DNA of 64,000 nt from Maribacter huludaoensis. GTDB lineage: Bacteria; Bacteroidota; Bacteroidia; Flavobacteriales; Flavobacteriaceae. Of the stretch, positions 19,989 through 29,898 are shown piece after piece (position 1 is the stretch's first letter; every line of letters starts with the position of its first letter). Made by a program: the position numbers and the translations under genes. The stretch covers positions 896,313 through 960,312 of the forward strand of contig NZ_JARKMS010000001.1 in assembly GCF_029350945.1 (NCBI RefSeq), in the 5' to 3' direction. The notes under the pieces were generated by a model. It was not told the DNA's origin and searched no databases. It worked only from the letters and a program-made list of their open reading frames with translations.

Positions 19989-20732
19989 ATGAATTTAGAA
20001 AACTTGACTCAGCACATTAACACGAAACCAGATTTAGAATTCGGTACCATTTTCAGTAGGTCTATTGAACTATTTAAGAAAGTTTGGTTGCAAGGCTTTA
20101 TCATTTTGCTCTTGACATTTGTTGTTATACTACCGTTTTATATTGTTTTGTATATCCCAATGTTCGCTTTGGGTATAACCGATCCAGAAGCATTGCAGCA
20201 TGGTGAGTTACCGCCTATGGCAGCTATTGCATTAGCTATTCTTATGCCTGTTTTTTCAATAGGGGTGACCACATTTGCTTTAGCTTTAAATGCGTCATTT
20301 TTGAAAATTTGTAAAGAAAAAGATTTAGAGGATTTTACTAGTGATGATTACTTCTATTATTTTAAAGAAGGGCGTTTAGGTAAAGTGTTCATACTTGCAT
20401 TATATACTTTTGGCCTATCGATTTTAGGGGTACTTGCCTGTGGTGTTGGCGTATTTTATGTCATGGTGCCAATTTCGTTGATACCTGCTTTTTTGGCGTT
20501 TTCAAATCATTTGTCTCCTTTAGAAATGGTAAAGGCGAGTTTTACGTTGGGCAACAAAAACTGGTTGGTCATATTCGGTTTGGTGATTATTTCGGCATTT
20601 GTGGCGCAACTTGGCTTTATTTTATGTTGTGTGGGCGTGCTGTTCACTGCAATGTTAGGTAAAGTGCCGGTGTATTACATGTACAAGGATGGTGTAGGTT
20701 TTGGTGAGGTAAAGAAAATTTCAAATCATTGA
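19989..20732 (+). CDS. Integral membrane protein of unknown function
   Basis: A 247-residue protein with about five or six membrane helices and a short cytoplasmic N-terminus (TQHINTKPDLEFGTIFSRSIELFKKVW). The pattern, an amphipathic start, long hydrophobic helices and an FLAFSNHLSPLEMVKASFTL segment, matches unnamed Flavobacteria membrane proteins. No catalytic motif is visible. It is followed by the LVIVD lipoprotein gene after 58 bp on the same strand. Confidence 0.75.
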   Translation: MNLENLTQHINTKPDLEFGTIFSRSIELFKKVWLQGFIILLLTFVVILPFYIVLYIPMFALGITDPEALQHGELPPMAAIALAILMPVFSIGVTTFALALNASFLKICKEKDLEDFTSDDYFYYFKEGRLGKVFILALYTFGLSILGVLACGVGVFYVMVPISLIPAFLAFSNHLSPLEMVKASFTLGNKNWLVIFGLVIISAFVAQLGFILCCVGVLFTAMLGKVPVYYMYKDGVGFGEVKKISNH

Positions 20733-20790
20733 TAACGCAACTATTAGGTGTTTTTTCATCTAATGATTACAAACAGCTAAATTATTGTCA

Positions 20791-22056
20791 ATGAAGAATT
20801 TTGTTTTTCTATTTTGTGCCATCGCATTATCTGTATTTGTTTCTTGTGACGATGACGGACCTTACCAAGATTACCAAGTTGCAAGACCTATTTTGCAAGA
20901 TGCAATTACGTTTAAGGCAGAGGCCGTATCGGTTACCGAACCTGTGCCAGTGGTATCATCGGGCAAAATTTATGCTTATGGTAATTATATTTTTGTCAAT
21001 GATGTAAATAAGGGTTTTCATGTAATCGATAATCAAAACCCTTCATCTCCGGAAAGTATCGCGTTTATAAAATTAGAAGGTAATAATGATATTTCTATAA
21101 AAGATGATAAAATATATGCCGATAGTTATGGGGATTTGGTCATTTTTGATATATCGGATATTAATAATATTTCAATAGCCGGGCGTATTGAAAATGCCAT
21201 ATATAATAATGGTGTTTGGGCTACGGATGTTGAATATCCGCAGGCAGATTTTTATGAATTCGGCGATATTGATTATGATAGGGATATTGTTATTGGCTGG
21301 GAAGTTGTAACGGAAAGAAGATCGGTAGAGGAGTATGAGTCTAGGTATAACTGTGATGGTTGTGTGGTAGATTCTCTTGAAAGTTTCAATGATAGTCCGC
21401 AGCCAAGTACCGGTCAAGGCGGTTCTTTGGTCCGTTTTAAGATAATTGGGAATTATTTATATGTCGTAGATTATAGTGATATAAATATTTTTGACATTAC
21501 AGATGTAGAGGATGTACAGGTTTTGGACGATGTTCAGGTAGCCTGGGATATTGAGACCATATATAATCAAGGCGATATTTTATTTATAGGGGGCTCGCAG
21601 GGCATGTACATTTATGGAATTAAAAATCCGGAAAAACCAAAATTTATCTCAGAATTCAGGCATGGTACCGCTTGTGATCCTGTTGTGGTCGATGGCGGTT
21701 ATGCATATGTAACCTTAAAAGGTGGTAATTTTTGCGGAAATACGGAAAGTGGTCTTTATGTCATAGATATTTCTAACCTTGAAAATCCTGAACTAAAGGT
21801 TATCTACCCTATGGACGGTCCAAACGGATTGGGGATAAAAGATGATACGCTCTTTGTCTGTGATGGAGATTCTGGTTTAAAGGTTTATGATAAGACCAAC
21901 GCTCCAAATCTTAAGTTGATCAACACTTTTAAAAATATTGTAGCTTATGATGTTATTCCCTTGCCGTCATCTTTACTGATGATAGGTGACCGAATATTAT
22001 ACCAATATGAATATGTAGATAATGATATAAAATTACTCAGTACTCTACAGTTATAA
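20791..22056 (+). CDS. LVIVD-repeat lipoprotein (beta-propeller)
   Basis: A 421-residue lipoprotein with signal and lipobox (SVFVSC, then DDDG). The rest carries repeated LVIFDISD-, NIFDITDVED- and LYVIDISNLENPEL-type units with NP-turns between blades. LVIVD repeats are thought to form beta-propellers at the cell surface; binding partners are unknown. The ATG at 20791 is used; a TTG two codons earlier is less likely. A terminator follows at 22072. Confidence 0.85.
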   Translation: MKNFVFLFCAIALSVFVSCDDDGPYQDYQVARPILQDAITFKAEAVSVTEPVPVVSSGKIYAYGNYIFVNDVNKGFHVIDNQNPSSPESIAFIKLEGNNDISIKDDKIYADSYGDLVIFDISDINNISIAGRIENAIYNNGVWATDVEYPQADFYEFGDIDYDRDIVIGWEVVTERRSVEEYESRYNCDGCVVDSLESFNDSPQPSTGQGGSLVRFKIIGNYLYVVDYSDINIFDITDVEDVQVLDDVQVAWDIETIYNQGDILFIGGSQGMYIYGIKNPEKPKFISEFRHGTACDPVVVDGGYAYVTLKGGNFCGNTESGLYVIDISNLENPELKVIYPMDGPNGLGIKDDTLFVCDGDSGLKVYDKTNAPNLKLINTFKNIVAYDVIPLPSSLLMIGDRILYQYEYVDNDIKLLSTLQL

Positions 22057-22071
22057 AATTATTATTAGGTT

Positions 22072-22108
22072 AAAAAAAAGGAAGCTCGATCGGCTTCCTT
22101 TTTTTTAG
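22072..22108 (+). terminator. Terminator after the LVIVD lipoprotein
   Basis: Stem ggaagc / gcttcc (22080-22098) around tcgatcg, flanked by an A-run and a T-run, so it may work in both directions. Confidence 0.88.
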
Positions 22109-22270
22109 TTTAAGCCACTAATTGGTTTATGCGTTGTAATATACAGGTGATAATATGCGTTAATTTCATGATTTTATTTGGTTGAACTCTGTTGAAATAT
22201 GAGGAAAAATAAAATCTGGAAATTCCAAAGTTTAATTTTTAGTATACATTTGTAAGTATAAACAAGGTTG

Positions 22271-24775
22271 ATGGCGAAAAATTTAGTAATTGTTGAGTCT
22301 CCTGCAAAGGCAAAAACTATAGAGAAGTTTTTGGGAAAAGATTATAAGGTAGAATCTAGCTTTGGTCACATAGCGGATTTACCTTCAAAGGAGCTGGGAG
22401 TAGATGTTGAAGGCGATTTTACACCTAAATATATAGTTGATAAAGACAAGCAAGCTTTAGTGAAAAAACTTAAGAGTTTGGCGGATAAGGCAGAAACTAT
22501 ATGGCTAGCAAGTGATGAGGATCGAGAGGGAGAGGCTATATCTTGGCACCTTGCAGAAGAACTGGGCTTGGACAAGAAGAAAACAAAGCGAATTGTTTTC
22601 AACTCGGTTACAAAAGCAGCTATTCAAAAAGCGATCGAGAACCCAAGAGAGATCAATTTTAACCTTGTAAATGCACAACAAGCTAGGCGTGTTTTGGACC
22701 GTTTGGTTGGGTACCAGTTATCTCCCGTACTATGGAAAAAAATTAAGCCAGGTCTTTCTGCCGGTCGTGTTCAGTCTGTAGCCGTAAGGCTCATTGTAGA
22801 ACGAGAAAGGGATATTGAAGGTTTCGAGCCACAGGCATCGTTTAAGATTGCAGCGGAATTTCAAACAGAATCCGGAAGTGTATTTTCTGCAAAACTGAAC
22901 AAAACTTTTTCTACCGAGGAAGAAGCGAAGGCATTTTTAGAAAAAAATAAGGCAGCTGATTTTTCTATAAGTAAATTAGATAAAAAACCGGCTAAGAAAT
23001 CGCCATCTGCACCGTTTACCACATCTACATTACAACAAGAAGCATCAAGAAAATTATATTTTTCTGTAGGTAGAACCATGCAGGTAGCCCAACGTTTGTA
23101 TGAAGCAGGTTTAATAACCTACATGAGAACAGATAGTGTCAACCTTTCTAATGAAGCATTGGCATCTGCCAAAGAAGCTATTGAAAAGAACTACGGTAAG
23201 GAATATAGCGAAACAAGAAATTTTAAAGGAAAGTCTAAAGGGGCCCAAGAGGCACACGAAGCCATTAGACCTACGGATATGGGAAATCAATCTCCGTCAT
23301 TGGAGCGTGATCAATCTAAACTATATGATTTAATTTGGAAACGTACCGTTGCATCTCAAATGAGCGATGCTCAATTGGAACGTACCAATGTTAGGATAAA
23401 GGCAAACAAACATTCAGAAGAATTTACGGCAAACGGTGAAGTTATAAAGTTTGACGGTTTCTTGAAAGTTTACATGGAAGGTGTAGATGATGAGGACGTT
23501 GCCGAAGAGCAAGAAGGTATGTTGCCGGCAATGAAGCAGGGAGAGCGTTTGTTGAACAATTTCATATCTGCCACAGAACGTTTTACAAGGGCGCCATACA
23601 GATTTACGGAAGCATCTTTAGTTAAGAAATTAGAAGAGTTGGGAATTGGTAGACCGTCTACATATGCACCCACGATATCTACGATACTCAACCGAGGTTA
23701 TGTGGAGAAAGGTACTATAGAAGGTACTGAGCGTAAGTATCAGCAATTGATATTGAAGTCTGATGAAATAGAAACAAAGAACCTTACCGAAAATGTAGGT
23801 TCGGACAAAGGTAAAATGGTACCAACGGATATTGGTATGATCGTAACCGATTTCTTGGTGAGTAATTTTGCCAATATATTAGATTACAATTTTACCGCCC
23901 AGGTGGAAGAAGATTTTGATGAGATAGCTTCAGGTGATGAAGACTGGAAGAAAATGATGAAAGAGTTCTATAAAGACTTTCATCCAAATGTAGTAGATGT
24001 AGAAGAAAATGCAGACCGCGCAAGTGGAGAAAGAATATTAGGTAAAGATCCTAAATCTGGCAAACAAGTATCTGTCCGTTTAGGTAGATTTGGACCTATG
24101 GTACAAATAGGTACCGTAGATGATGAAGAGAAACCAACATTTGCAAGTCTGCTGCCAGAGCAATCTTTAAATACTATTACTTACGAAGAGGCAATGGATC
24201 TTTTTAAGCTTCCTAGAAAATTAGGGGTATATGAAGGAGAGGAAGTATTGGCCAATGTAGGTAGATTTGGCCCATACGTAAAATTTGGAGATAAGTTTAT
24301 TTCAATGGACAAAGGTGAAAGCGCCTTTGAAATTGAAATGGATAGGGCTATAGAACTTATTGTAGCCAAGCAGAAGGCCGATGCCCCAATTGCCATGTAC
24401 GAGGATTTAGAAGTTACCAAGGGCACCGGTAGGTTTGGACCGTTCATTAAATGGAACGGCATGTTCATCAACGTAAACAAAAAGTATGATTTTGATAACC
24501 TATCAAATGATGACATAATAGAACTTATCGAAATTAAAAAGCAAAAAGAGATCGATAAGGTTATTCATAACTGGGAAGAAGAAGGTATACGTATAGAAAA
24601 AGCCAGATGGGGTCGTCATAATGTAATTAAAGGTAAGATCAAAGTAGAATTGGCTAAAACGGTAGATGTAGTAAATATGTCCTTAGAGGAAGCCCAAAAG
24701 TTGATCGAAGCGAAGACACCCAAGAAAAAAGCTCCAAAGAAAAAGGCAAAAGCTAAACCTAAAACAAAAAAGTAA
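22271..24775 (+). CDS. topA: DNA topoisomerase I
   Basis: An 834-residue type IA topoisomerase. A TOPRIM domain starts LVIVESPAKAKTIEKFLG and has the acidic DEDREGEAISWHL. The catalytic tyrosine is Tyr284 in LITYMRTDSV. The C-terminal half lacks Cys4 zinc fingers and instead has three GRFGP repeats (RLGRFGPMVQIG, VGRFGPYVKFG, TGRFGPFIKWNG), as in Bacteroidota topA, and ends in a Lys-rich tail. It relaxes negative supercoils. A TACATTTG box at 22245-22252, 19 bp before the start, could be a -7 element, but no good -33 element was found. Confidence 0.96.
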   Translation: MAKNLVIVESPAKAKTIEKFLGKDYKVESSFGHIADLPSKELGVDVEGDFTPKYIVDKDKQALVKKLKSLADKAETIWLASDEDREGEAISWHLAEELGLDKKKTKRIVFNSVTKAAIQKAIENPREINFNLVNAQQARRVLDRLVGYQLSPVLWKKIKPGLSAGRVQSVAVRLIVERERDIEGFEPQASFKIAAEFQTESGSVFSAKLNKTFSTEEEAKAFLEKNKAADFSISKLDKKPAKKSPSAPFTTSTLQQEASRKLYFSVGRTMQVAQRLYEAGLITYMRTDSVNLSNEALASAKEAIEKNYGKEYSETRNFKGKSKGAQEAHEAIRPTDMGNQSPSLERDQSKLYDLIWKRTVASQMSDAQLERTNVRIKANKHSEEFTANGEVIKFDGFLKVYMEGVDDEDVAEEQEGMLPAMKQGERLLNNFISATERFTRAPYRFTEASLVKKLEELGIGRPSTYAPTISTILNRGYVEKGTIEGTERKYQQLILKSDEIETKNLTENVGSDKGKMVPTDIGMIVTDFLVSNFANILDYNFTAQVEEDFDEIASGDEDWKKMMKEFYKDFHPNVVDVEENADRASGERILGKDPKSGKQVSVRLGRFGPMVQIGTVDDEEKPTFASLLPEQSLNTITYEEAMDLFKLPRKLGVYEGEEVLANVGRFGPYVKFGDKFISMDKGESAFEIEMDRAIELIVAKQKADAPIAMYEDLEVTKGTGRFGPFIKWNGMFINVNKKYDFDNLSNDDIIELIEIKKQKEIDKVIHNWEEEGIRIEKARWGRHNVIKGKIKVELAKTVDVVNMSLEEAQKLIEAKTPKKKAPKKKAKAKPKTKK

Positions 24776-24836
24776 TTTAATTTTAGGTCAAAATATTAGT
24801 ACAGTATTTTTTATGATTTCTAAAAACCTTTAATAG

Positions 24837-25994
24837 ATGGCCTTTGATTTTCTAGTTCCGGTATCGGATAAAGTTTTAGCCCATAATGAGTTGTTGCCCA
24901 GCCAGGCAATAGGTAAAAATGCCCACATACATACAGAAAAAGATGGTTTGCCGGTTCTGGCAAACGTTACAGTTGCAATTGTGGGGGTAAGAGAGTCAAG
25001 AAACGCCTATGAAAAGAAACATGAAAAATTAGATGTTTCTGCTATAAGATTACAGTTTTACAAACTTTTAATAGGTAATTGGAATGCTACTATAGTAGAT
25101 TTAGGGGATATAGAGGAAGGTGCTACGGTAAATGACACTTATTTTGTAGTGAAAGAAGTAGTGGCCGGTTTACTGGAAGAAGATATTATACCAATAATTT
25201 TAGGGGCTACACAAGATATTACCTATCCTGCCTATAGGGCTTTTGATGGTATTAGGGATATGATCAACCTGGTAGCGATTGATAGTAGATTTGATTTTGG
25301 TATAGAAGATGAGCTTATATCTTCACATTCTTACATGAGTAAAATCATTACCGATAAACCAAACAACCTTTTCAATTTTTCAAACATTGGCTATCAAAGC
25401 TATTTCAACGCTCAAGAAGAAATAGATTTAATGGAGCGATTGTTTTTTGATGCATACAGGCTAGGGGAGGTCGCCAATGATATTTCTTTGGCGGAACCTG
25501 TGCTTAGAAACGCTCATATGGTAAGTCTGGATATGCGATCTGTAAAGGCAAGCGAAATTTCTTTGTCAGCTAATTTTTCTCCTAACGGGTTTAATGGTAG
25601 AGAAATCTGCGCTATTTCTAGATATGCCGGTATTAGCGATAAAGTATCTGTATTCGGCTTGTATGAAATGGAGAACACCGTACAGTCGCAACAGCTTATA
25701 GCTCAAATAATATGGTACTTTATAGAAGGTATCAATTTTAGAATCAAAGAATCTCCATATACCAAAACAGATGACTTTGTAAAGTACAATGTACCAAGCG
25801 AAGATGAAGAATTGGTGTTCTACAAAAGTTTATTGACCGAAAGATGGTGGACAGAAGTTCCATCTATTTTCTCTTCACATACTAAAGGCCATACACCTGC
25901 GTTATTACCTTGCACCGAGAAGGATTATTTAGATGCATGTAATCAACAAATTCCTGAAAGGTGGTTTAAGGCCTACAAGAAAGGCTTTAATTAA
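24837..25994 (+). CDS. Arginase/formimidoylglutamase-fold protein with degenerate metal site
   Basis: A 385-residue ureohydrolase-fold protein. The three metal motifs of the family can be aligned but are changed: GGDHS is GATQD (123-127, His to Gln126); DAHxD is DSRFD (149-153, His to Arg151); and SxDxD is SLDMR (230-234, Asp to Arg234). Three metal ligands are therefore lost, and binuclear Mn hydrolysis of arginine or formimidoylglutamate is unlikely. It starts 61 bp after topA and ends 121 bp before gldK. A structural or regulatory role near gliding and secretion is possible but not shown. Confidence 0.8.
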   Translation: MAFDFLVPVSDKVLAHNELLPSQAIGKNAHIHTEKDGLPVLANVTVAIVGVRESRNAYEKKHEKLDVSAIRLQFYKLLIGNWNATIVDLGDIEEGATVNDTYFVVKEVVAGLLEEDIIPIILGATQDITYPAYRAFDGIRDMINLVAIDSRFDFGIEDELISSHSYMSKIITDKPNNLFNFSNIGYQSYFNAQEEIDLMERLFFDAYRLGEVANDISLAEPVLRNAHMVSLDMRSVKASEISLSANFSPNGFNGREICAISRYAGISDKVSVFGLYEMENTVQSQQLIAQIIWYFIEGINFRIKESPYTKTDDFVKYNVPSEDEELVFYKSLLTERWWTEVPSIFSSHTKGHTPALLPCTEKDYLDACNQQIPERWFKAYKKGFN

Positions 25995-26115
25995 CATAAT
26001 TATTTTTAAAGTATAAAAAGACTTTAATACAATATTTTATATAAAACCTAGTTTTAGTTGTTAGAATAAATTATTGTATTCTGAGTTTAACCATAATCGA
26101 AATTTAACCTAAAGT

Positions 26116-27480
26116 ATGAAGAAGCTATTGTTATCCTCTATAGCGTTTGTTTTTTTACTCACAAGTTGTGGGTCTAAACAGAAAGGTGAGCTAACTGGAG
26201 TCCAGGGAAAAAAATGGTATCCGGAAAAACCATATGGAATGGAACTTATCCCAAGGGGTTCTTTCATAATGGGTAAGAGTGAAGAAGACCAAGGAAAATT
26301 ATTGAATGCGCCTACCAAGACGGTTACGGTACGTTCTTTTTACATGGATGATACTGAAATCACAAATAGTGAGTATCGTCAGTTTGTAGAATGGGTAAAG
26401 GATTCTATCGTTAGAACCAAGCTTGCCATTTTAGCTGATGAATTAGGTATTGGTCCGGAAGAAGGAGGTATTGGCGATTATGCTTTTAAAGACGCAGATA
26501 CTACAAGAGCTTCTGTATATGATAAGTATATGTTGGACAATTACTCAGGTATGGGTGAAACGGGTTACGAAGGTAGGGCGTTGAGCAAAGATGAAGACCT
26601 TATATGGAACACTGCAGATTACCCGGACGAGTATTATACCGAGATTATGGATTCTATCTATCTATCTGAAGAAGAATCTTATAACGGTCAACGTACAATT
26701 GATGTTAAAACATTAAAGTATAAGTATAGCTGGATGGATATAGAGGCTGCCGCACGTGCTTCTGTTAAAGGAAACAAGAGCCGTAAAGACTTTATCCGTA
26801 CAGAAGAAGTTGAGATATACCCAGATACAACAGTTTGGATCAGGGATTTTTCATACTCTTATAATGAACCAATGCACAATGATTATTTCTGGCACGATGC
26901 TTACAGTGAGTATCCTGTTGTAGGTATTAGCTGGAAACAGGCAAAAGCATTCTGTAACTGGAGAACAAAGTTTAAAAACGATGATAACAAGAGTCGTGGT
27001 AGACAGTTTGTAAATCAATTTAGATTACCTACGGAAGCTGAATGGGAATACGCTGCAAGAGGTGGTATAGAAGGTGGTACGTACCCATGGGGTGGACCAT
27101 ATGTAATCAGTGACACTGGTTGTTTTATGGCAAACTTTAAGCCACAACGTGGAGATTATGCTGCAGATGCTGCTTTATATACAGTAGAAGCGAAATCTTA
27201 TGAGCCTAATGACTTTAATATGTACAATATGGCCGGTAACGTTTCTGAGTGGACAAATTCCAGTTACGATCCAAGTGCATATGATTATGTATCAACGATG
27301 AACCCTAACGGTGGTGATCAATCTAATACAAGAAAAGTTATTAGAGGTGGTTCCTGGAAAGATGTAGCATACTTCTTACAAGTAAGTACAAGAGATTACG
27401 AATATGCAGATTCTGCCCGTAGTTACATAGGTTTCAGAACGGTACAGGATTATATGGGTGAGGAAGATTCCACACAATAA
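26116..27480 (+). CDS. gldK: Gliding motility / T9SS lipoprotein GldK
   Basis: A 454-residue lipoprotein (lipobox FLLTSC, then GSKQKG) with a formylglycine-generating-enzyme-like (sulfatase-modifying) fold: GMELIPRGSFIMG, FYMDDTEITNSEYRQFV, RLPTEAEWEYAARGG, NMAGNVSEW, RKVIRGGSWKD and GFRTV. GldK forms with GldN a periplasmic ring of the type IX secretion system. It is first in the gldK-L-M-N cluster; spacings of 84, 56 and 64 bp suggest one transcript. Confidence 0.96.
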   Translation: MKKLLLSSIAFVFLLTSCGSKQKGELTGVQGKKWYPEKPYGMELIPRGSFIMGKSEEDQGKLLNAPTKTVTVRSFYMDDTEITNSEYRQFVEWVKDSIVRTKLAILADELGIGPEEGGIGDYAFKDADTTRASVYDKYMLDNYSGMGETGYEGRALSKDEDLIWNTADYPDEYYTEIMDSIYLSEEESYNGQRTIDVKTLKYKYSWMDIEAAARASVKGNKSRKDFIRTEEVEIYPDTTVWIRDFSYSYNEPMHNDYFWHDAYSEYPVVGISWKQAKAFCNWRTKFKNDDNKSRGRQFVNQFRLPTEAEWEYAARGGIEGGTYPWGGPYVISDTGCFMANFKPQRGDYAADAALYTVEAKSYEPNDFNMYNMAGNVSEWTNSSYDPSAYDYVSTMNPNGGDQSNTRKVIRGGSWKDVAYFLQVSTRDYEYADSARSYIGFRTVQDYMGEEDSTQ

Positions 27481-27563
27481 ATAATAACATTAACAGTTTT
27501 AATATAAATTCAAATTCATTTTTTAACCAAATCTTTTTTTTTAAACCTTAAATTAAATTAAAC

Positions 27564-28220
27564 ATGGCACAGTCAAAATCCACAAAAAAATTATTTAACA
27601 TGGCCTACGGGCTTGGAGCATCAGTCGTTATTATTGGTGCATTATTCAAAATTCTTCACTGGGAGTTAGGACCATTAAATGGTGGTATTCTTTTAGCGAT
27701 AGGTCTTATTACAGAAGCATTAATTTTTGCGATCAGTGCATTTGAACCGGTAGATGACGATTTAGATTGGTCATTGGTATATCCAGAATTAGCTGGTGGT
27801 GAAAGTAAAGCACCTAAGAAAGCTCAAGCTGCAACTGAAGTAAAAGAAGCTGAAGCATCATTATCTAAAAAATTAGATGATTTATTAAAAGAAGCTGGTG
27901 TAGACGCAAGTCTTATGGAGAGCTTGGGATCTAGCATTAAAAACTTTGAAGGTGCTGCTAAAGGTATCGCTCCAACAGTTGATGCAATGGAATCTACTAA
28001 GAAATATTCAAGTGAAATGGTTCAGGCTGCCGCTCAAATGGAGTCTTTGAACAGTCTTTATAAAGTACAATTAGAAAGTGCTAGCAAGCAAGCTTCAGTT
28101 AATGAAGAGGTTGTTCAAAATGCAAGTGCACTTAAAGATCAAATGGCATCTTTGTCTACAAACCTTTCTTCATTGAATGGTGTATATGGTGGTATGTTAT
28201 CTGCAATGAGCAAAAACTAG
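27564..28220 (+). CDS. gldL: T9SS motor protein GldL
   Basis: A 218-residue protein with two N-terminal membrane helices (about 14-32 and 38-56) around the conserved ILHWELGPLNGG turn. A helical cytoplasmic tail follows, rich in Ala/Ser/Lys. GldL is the proton-driven ring around GldM that powers type IX secretion and gliding. Size and order (K, L, M, N) match. Confidence 0.96.
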   Translation: MAQSKSTKKLFNMAYGLGASVVIIGALFKILHWELGPLNGGILLAIGLITEALIFAISAFEPVDDDLDWSLVYPELAGGESKAPKKAQAATEVKEAEASLSKKLDDLLKEAGVDASLMESLGSSIKNFEGAAKGIAPTVDAMESTKKYSSEMVQAAAQMESLNSLYKVQLESASKQASVNEEVVQNASALKDQMASLSTNLSSLNGVYGGMLSAMSKN

Positions 28221-28275
28221 TTTGGATTTTTACCAACCCGAATCAATTATTAATAAAAATCTAAATTAAAAATCC

Positions 28276-29835
28276 ATGGCAGGAGGAAAACAATCACCAC
28301 GTCAGAAGATGGTCAACTTAATGTATTTGATCTTCATCGCAATGTTGGCGTTAAACATGAGTAAAGAGGTGCTAGCGGCATTCGGTATAATGAATGAAAA
28401 GCTAGAGACTTCTAACGAAAAGACAACCGCAAGTAACGATGCGTTCTTGGAAAGTCTTGGAACTAAAGCATCTGAAGATGCTGCAAAGTATGATAAGTTA
28501 TATAAAAATGCTCAGCAGATCAAAGCTATGTCTCAAGAGTATTATGATTACTTAGAAGGACTTAAGAAAGGTATGATGGAAGGGATCGAAGATCCTAAGG
28601 ATTATGCCCGTATGGACATGTCAGATTACTTGGACCAAAAATTATTTCAAGGTGAAAATTTATCTGAAGATGGTAAAAAGTTCATGAGTAACCTTACAGG
28701 TTATAGAGATCAAGTTGCTGCAATTGTACCAGCTGCTCTAAAGCAATCTGTTATCGATCGTTTCCAAACAGGAGATGAGAACGGTAAAGTTGAAAAGAGA
28801 GACGGTACAAAGCAAGATTGGATCAACTACCACTATGAAGGGTATCCTTTGGTAGCATCTTTGGCAAAATTAACACAGTTACAGGCTGATGTTAAGATAA
28901 CTGAAGAAGCAGCTTTGAAATCAATGTTGGCTGGTGAGTTAACTGAGCAAGTTTCTTTAAAGAACTTTGCAACATCTCTTTTAGCTACAAAATCTGCATA
29001 CTATGCAGGTGAGAAGTATGATGGTAAGATCATTATCAGCAAAACTGATAATTCTTCTACTCCGGTAAGAGCTGAGTTGACTTTAGATGGTAGAAAATTA
29101 TCTGAAGGTTCTGATTATAAATTAGAAGCTGGTGGTGTTAAAATGTTGATTGGTTCTGGTTCTGCCGGTGATCATGAAGTAAAAGGTACCATCTACTTTA
29201 AGCAAGACGGTGAAGAAATTCCTGTTGAGGTTAAAAATTCTTTCGCAACAATATCTAAGCCTAATGCTGCTTTGATCGCTGCAGATAAAATGAACGTTGT
29301 ATATAGAGGTGTTGCTAACCCAATGTCTATCTCTATACCAGGTATACCTAACAATAAGGTTAGAGCATCTGCTCCAGGTCTTAAAGCGGTAAGTGGTAGT
29401 AAGTATGTGATGACACCAGGTACTGGTAGAAATGTAACTATTACAGCTTCTGGTACATTGCCAGATGGTCAGTCTGTATCTTCTAAGTCTGAATTTAGAA
29501 TTAAGGATATTCCAAGACCAGAAGGTAGCATAAGCAAGCAAACAGGTAGTCTTAAACTTCCAAAGAGAAATGTTGAGATCGCTACTATAGGTGCTGGTTT
29601 AGAAGATTTCGATTTTGACTTGAACTTAGCTGTAAGCGGTTTCAAATTCAAAGTTCCAGGTCAACCAACAGTTTCTGTAAGAGGAAACAAAATGAATGCT
29701 AAGGCTAAACAAGCTTTAGGTCGTGCTAAAAGAGGAGATATTGTACAAATATTCGATATCGAAGCTTATATCACAAATAACAAAAGTTACAAGTTGAAGA
29801 AAGTATCTCCGGTAGTTGTGGAGATTACAAACTAA
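28276..29835 (+). CDS. gldM: T9SS motor shaft protein GldM
   Basis: A 519-residue protein with one N-terminal membrane helix (NLMYLIFIAMLALNMSKEVL, about 13-32). A long helical region (to about 220) follows, then several Ig-like beta domains. GldM dimers cross the periplasm from the GldL ring to GldK/GldN and transmit torque. The start MAGGKQSPRQKMVNLMYLI is typical of the family. Confidence 0.96.
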   Translation: MAGGKQSPRQKMVNLMYLIFIAMLALNMSKEVLAAFGIMNEKLETSNEKTTASNDAFLESLGTKASEDAAKYDKLYKNAQQIKAMSQEYYDYLEGLKKGMMEGIEDPKDYARMDMSDYLDQKLFQGENLSEDGKKFMSNLTGYRDQVAAIVPAALKQSVIDRFQTGDENGKVEKRDGTKQDWINYHYEGYPLVASLAKLTQLQADVKITEEAALKSMLAGELTEQVSLKNFATSLLATKSAYYAGEKYDGKIIISKTDNSSTPVRAELTLDGRKLSEGSDYKLEAGGVKMLIGSGSAGDHEVKGTIYFKQDGEEIPVEVKNSFATISKPNAALIAADKMNVVYRGVANPMSISIPGIPNNKVRASAPGLKAVSGSKYVMTPGTGRNVTITASGTLPDGQSVSSKSEFRIKDIPRPEGSISKQTGSLKLPKRNVEIATIGAGLEDFDFDLNLAVSGFKFKVPGQPTVSVRGNKMNAKAKQALGRAKRGDIVQIFDIEAYITNNKSYKLKKVSPVVVEITN

Positions 29836-29898
29836 TAAATGGAATGATACCGGGTAGGTCCTAAGGACTTGCCCGGTTAATTTTAAAGTGAAGTAAAC

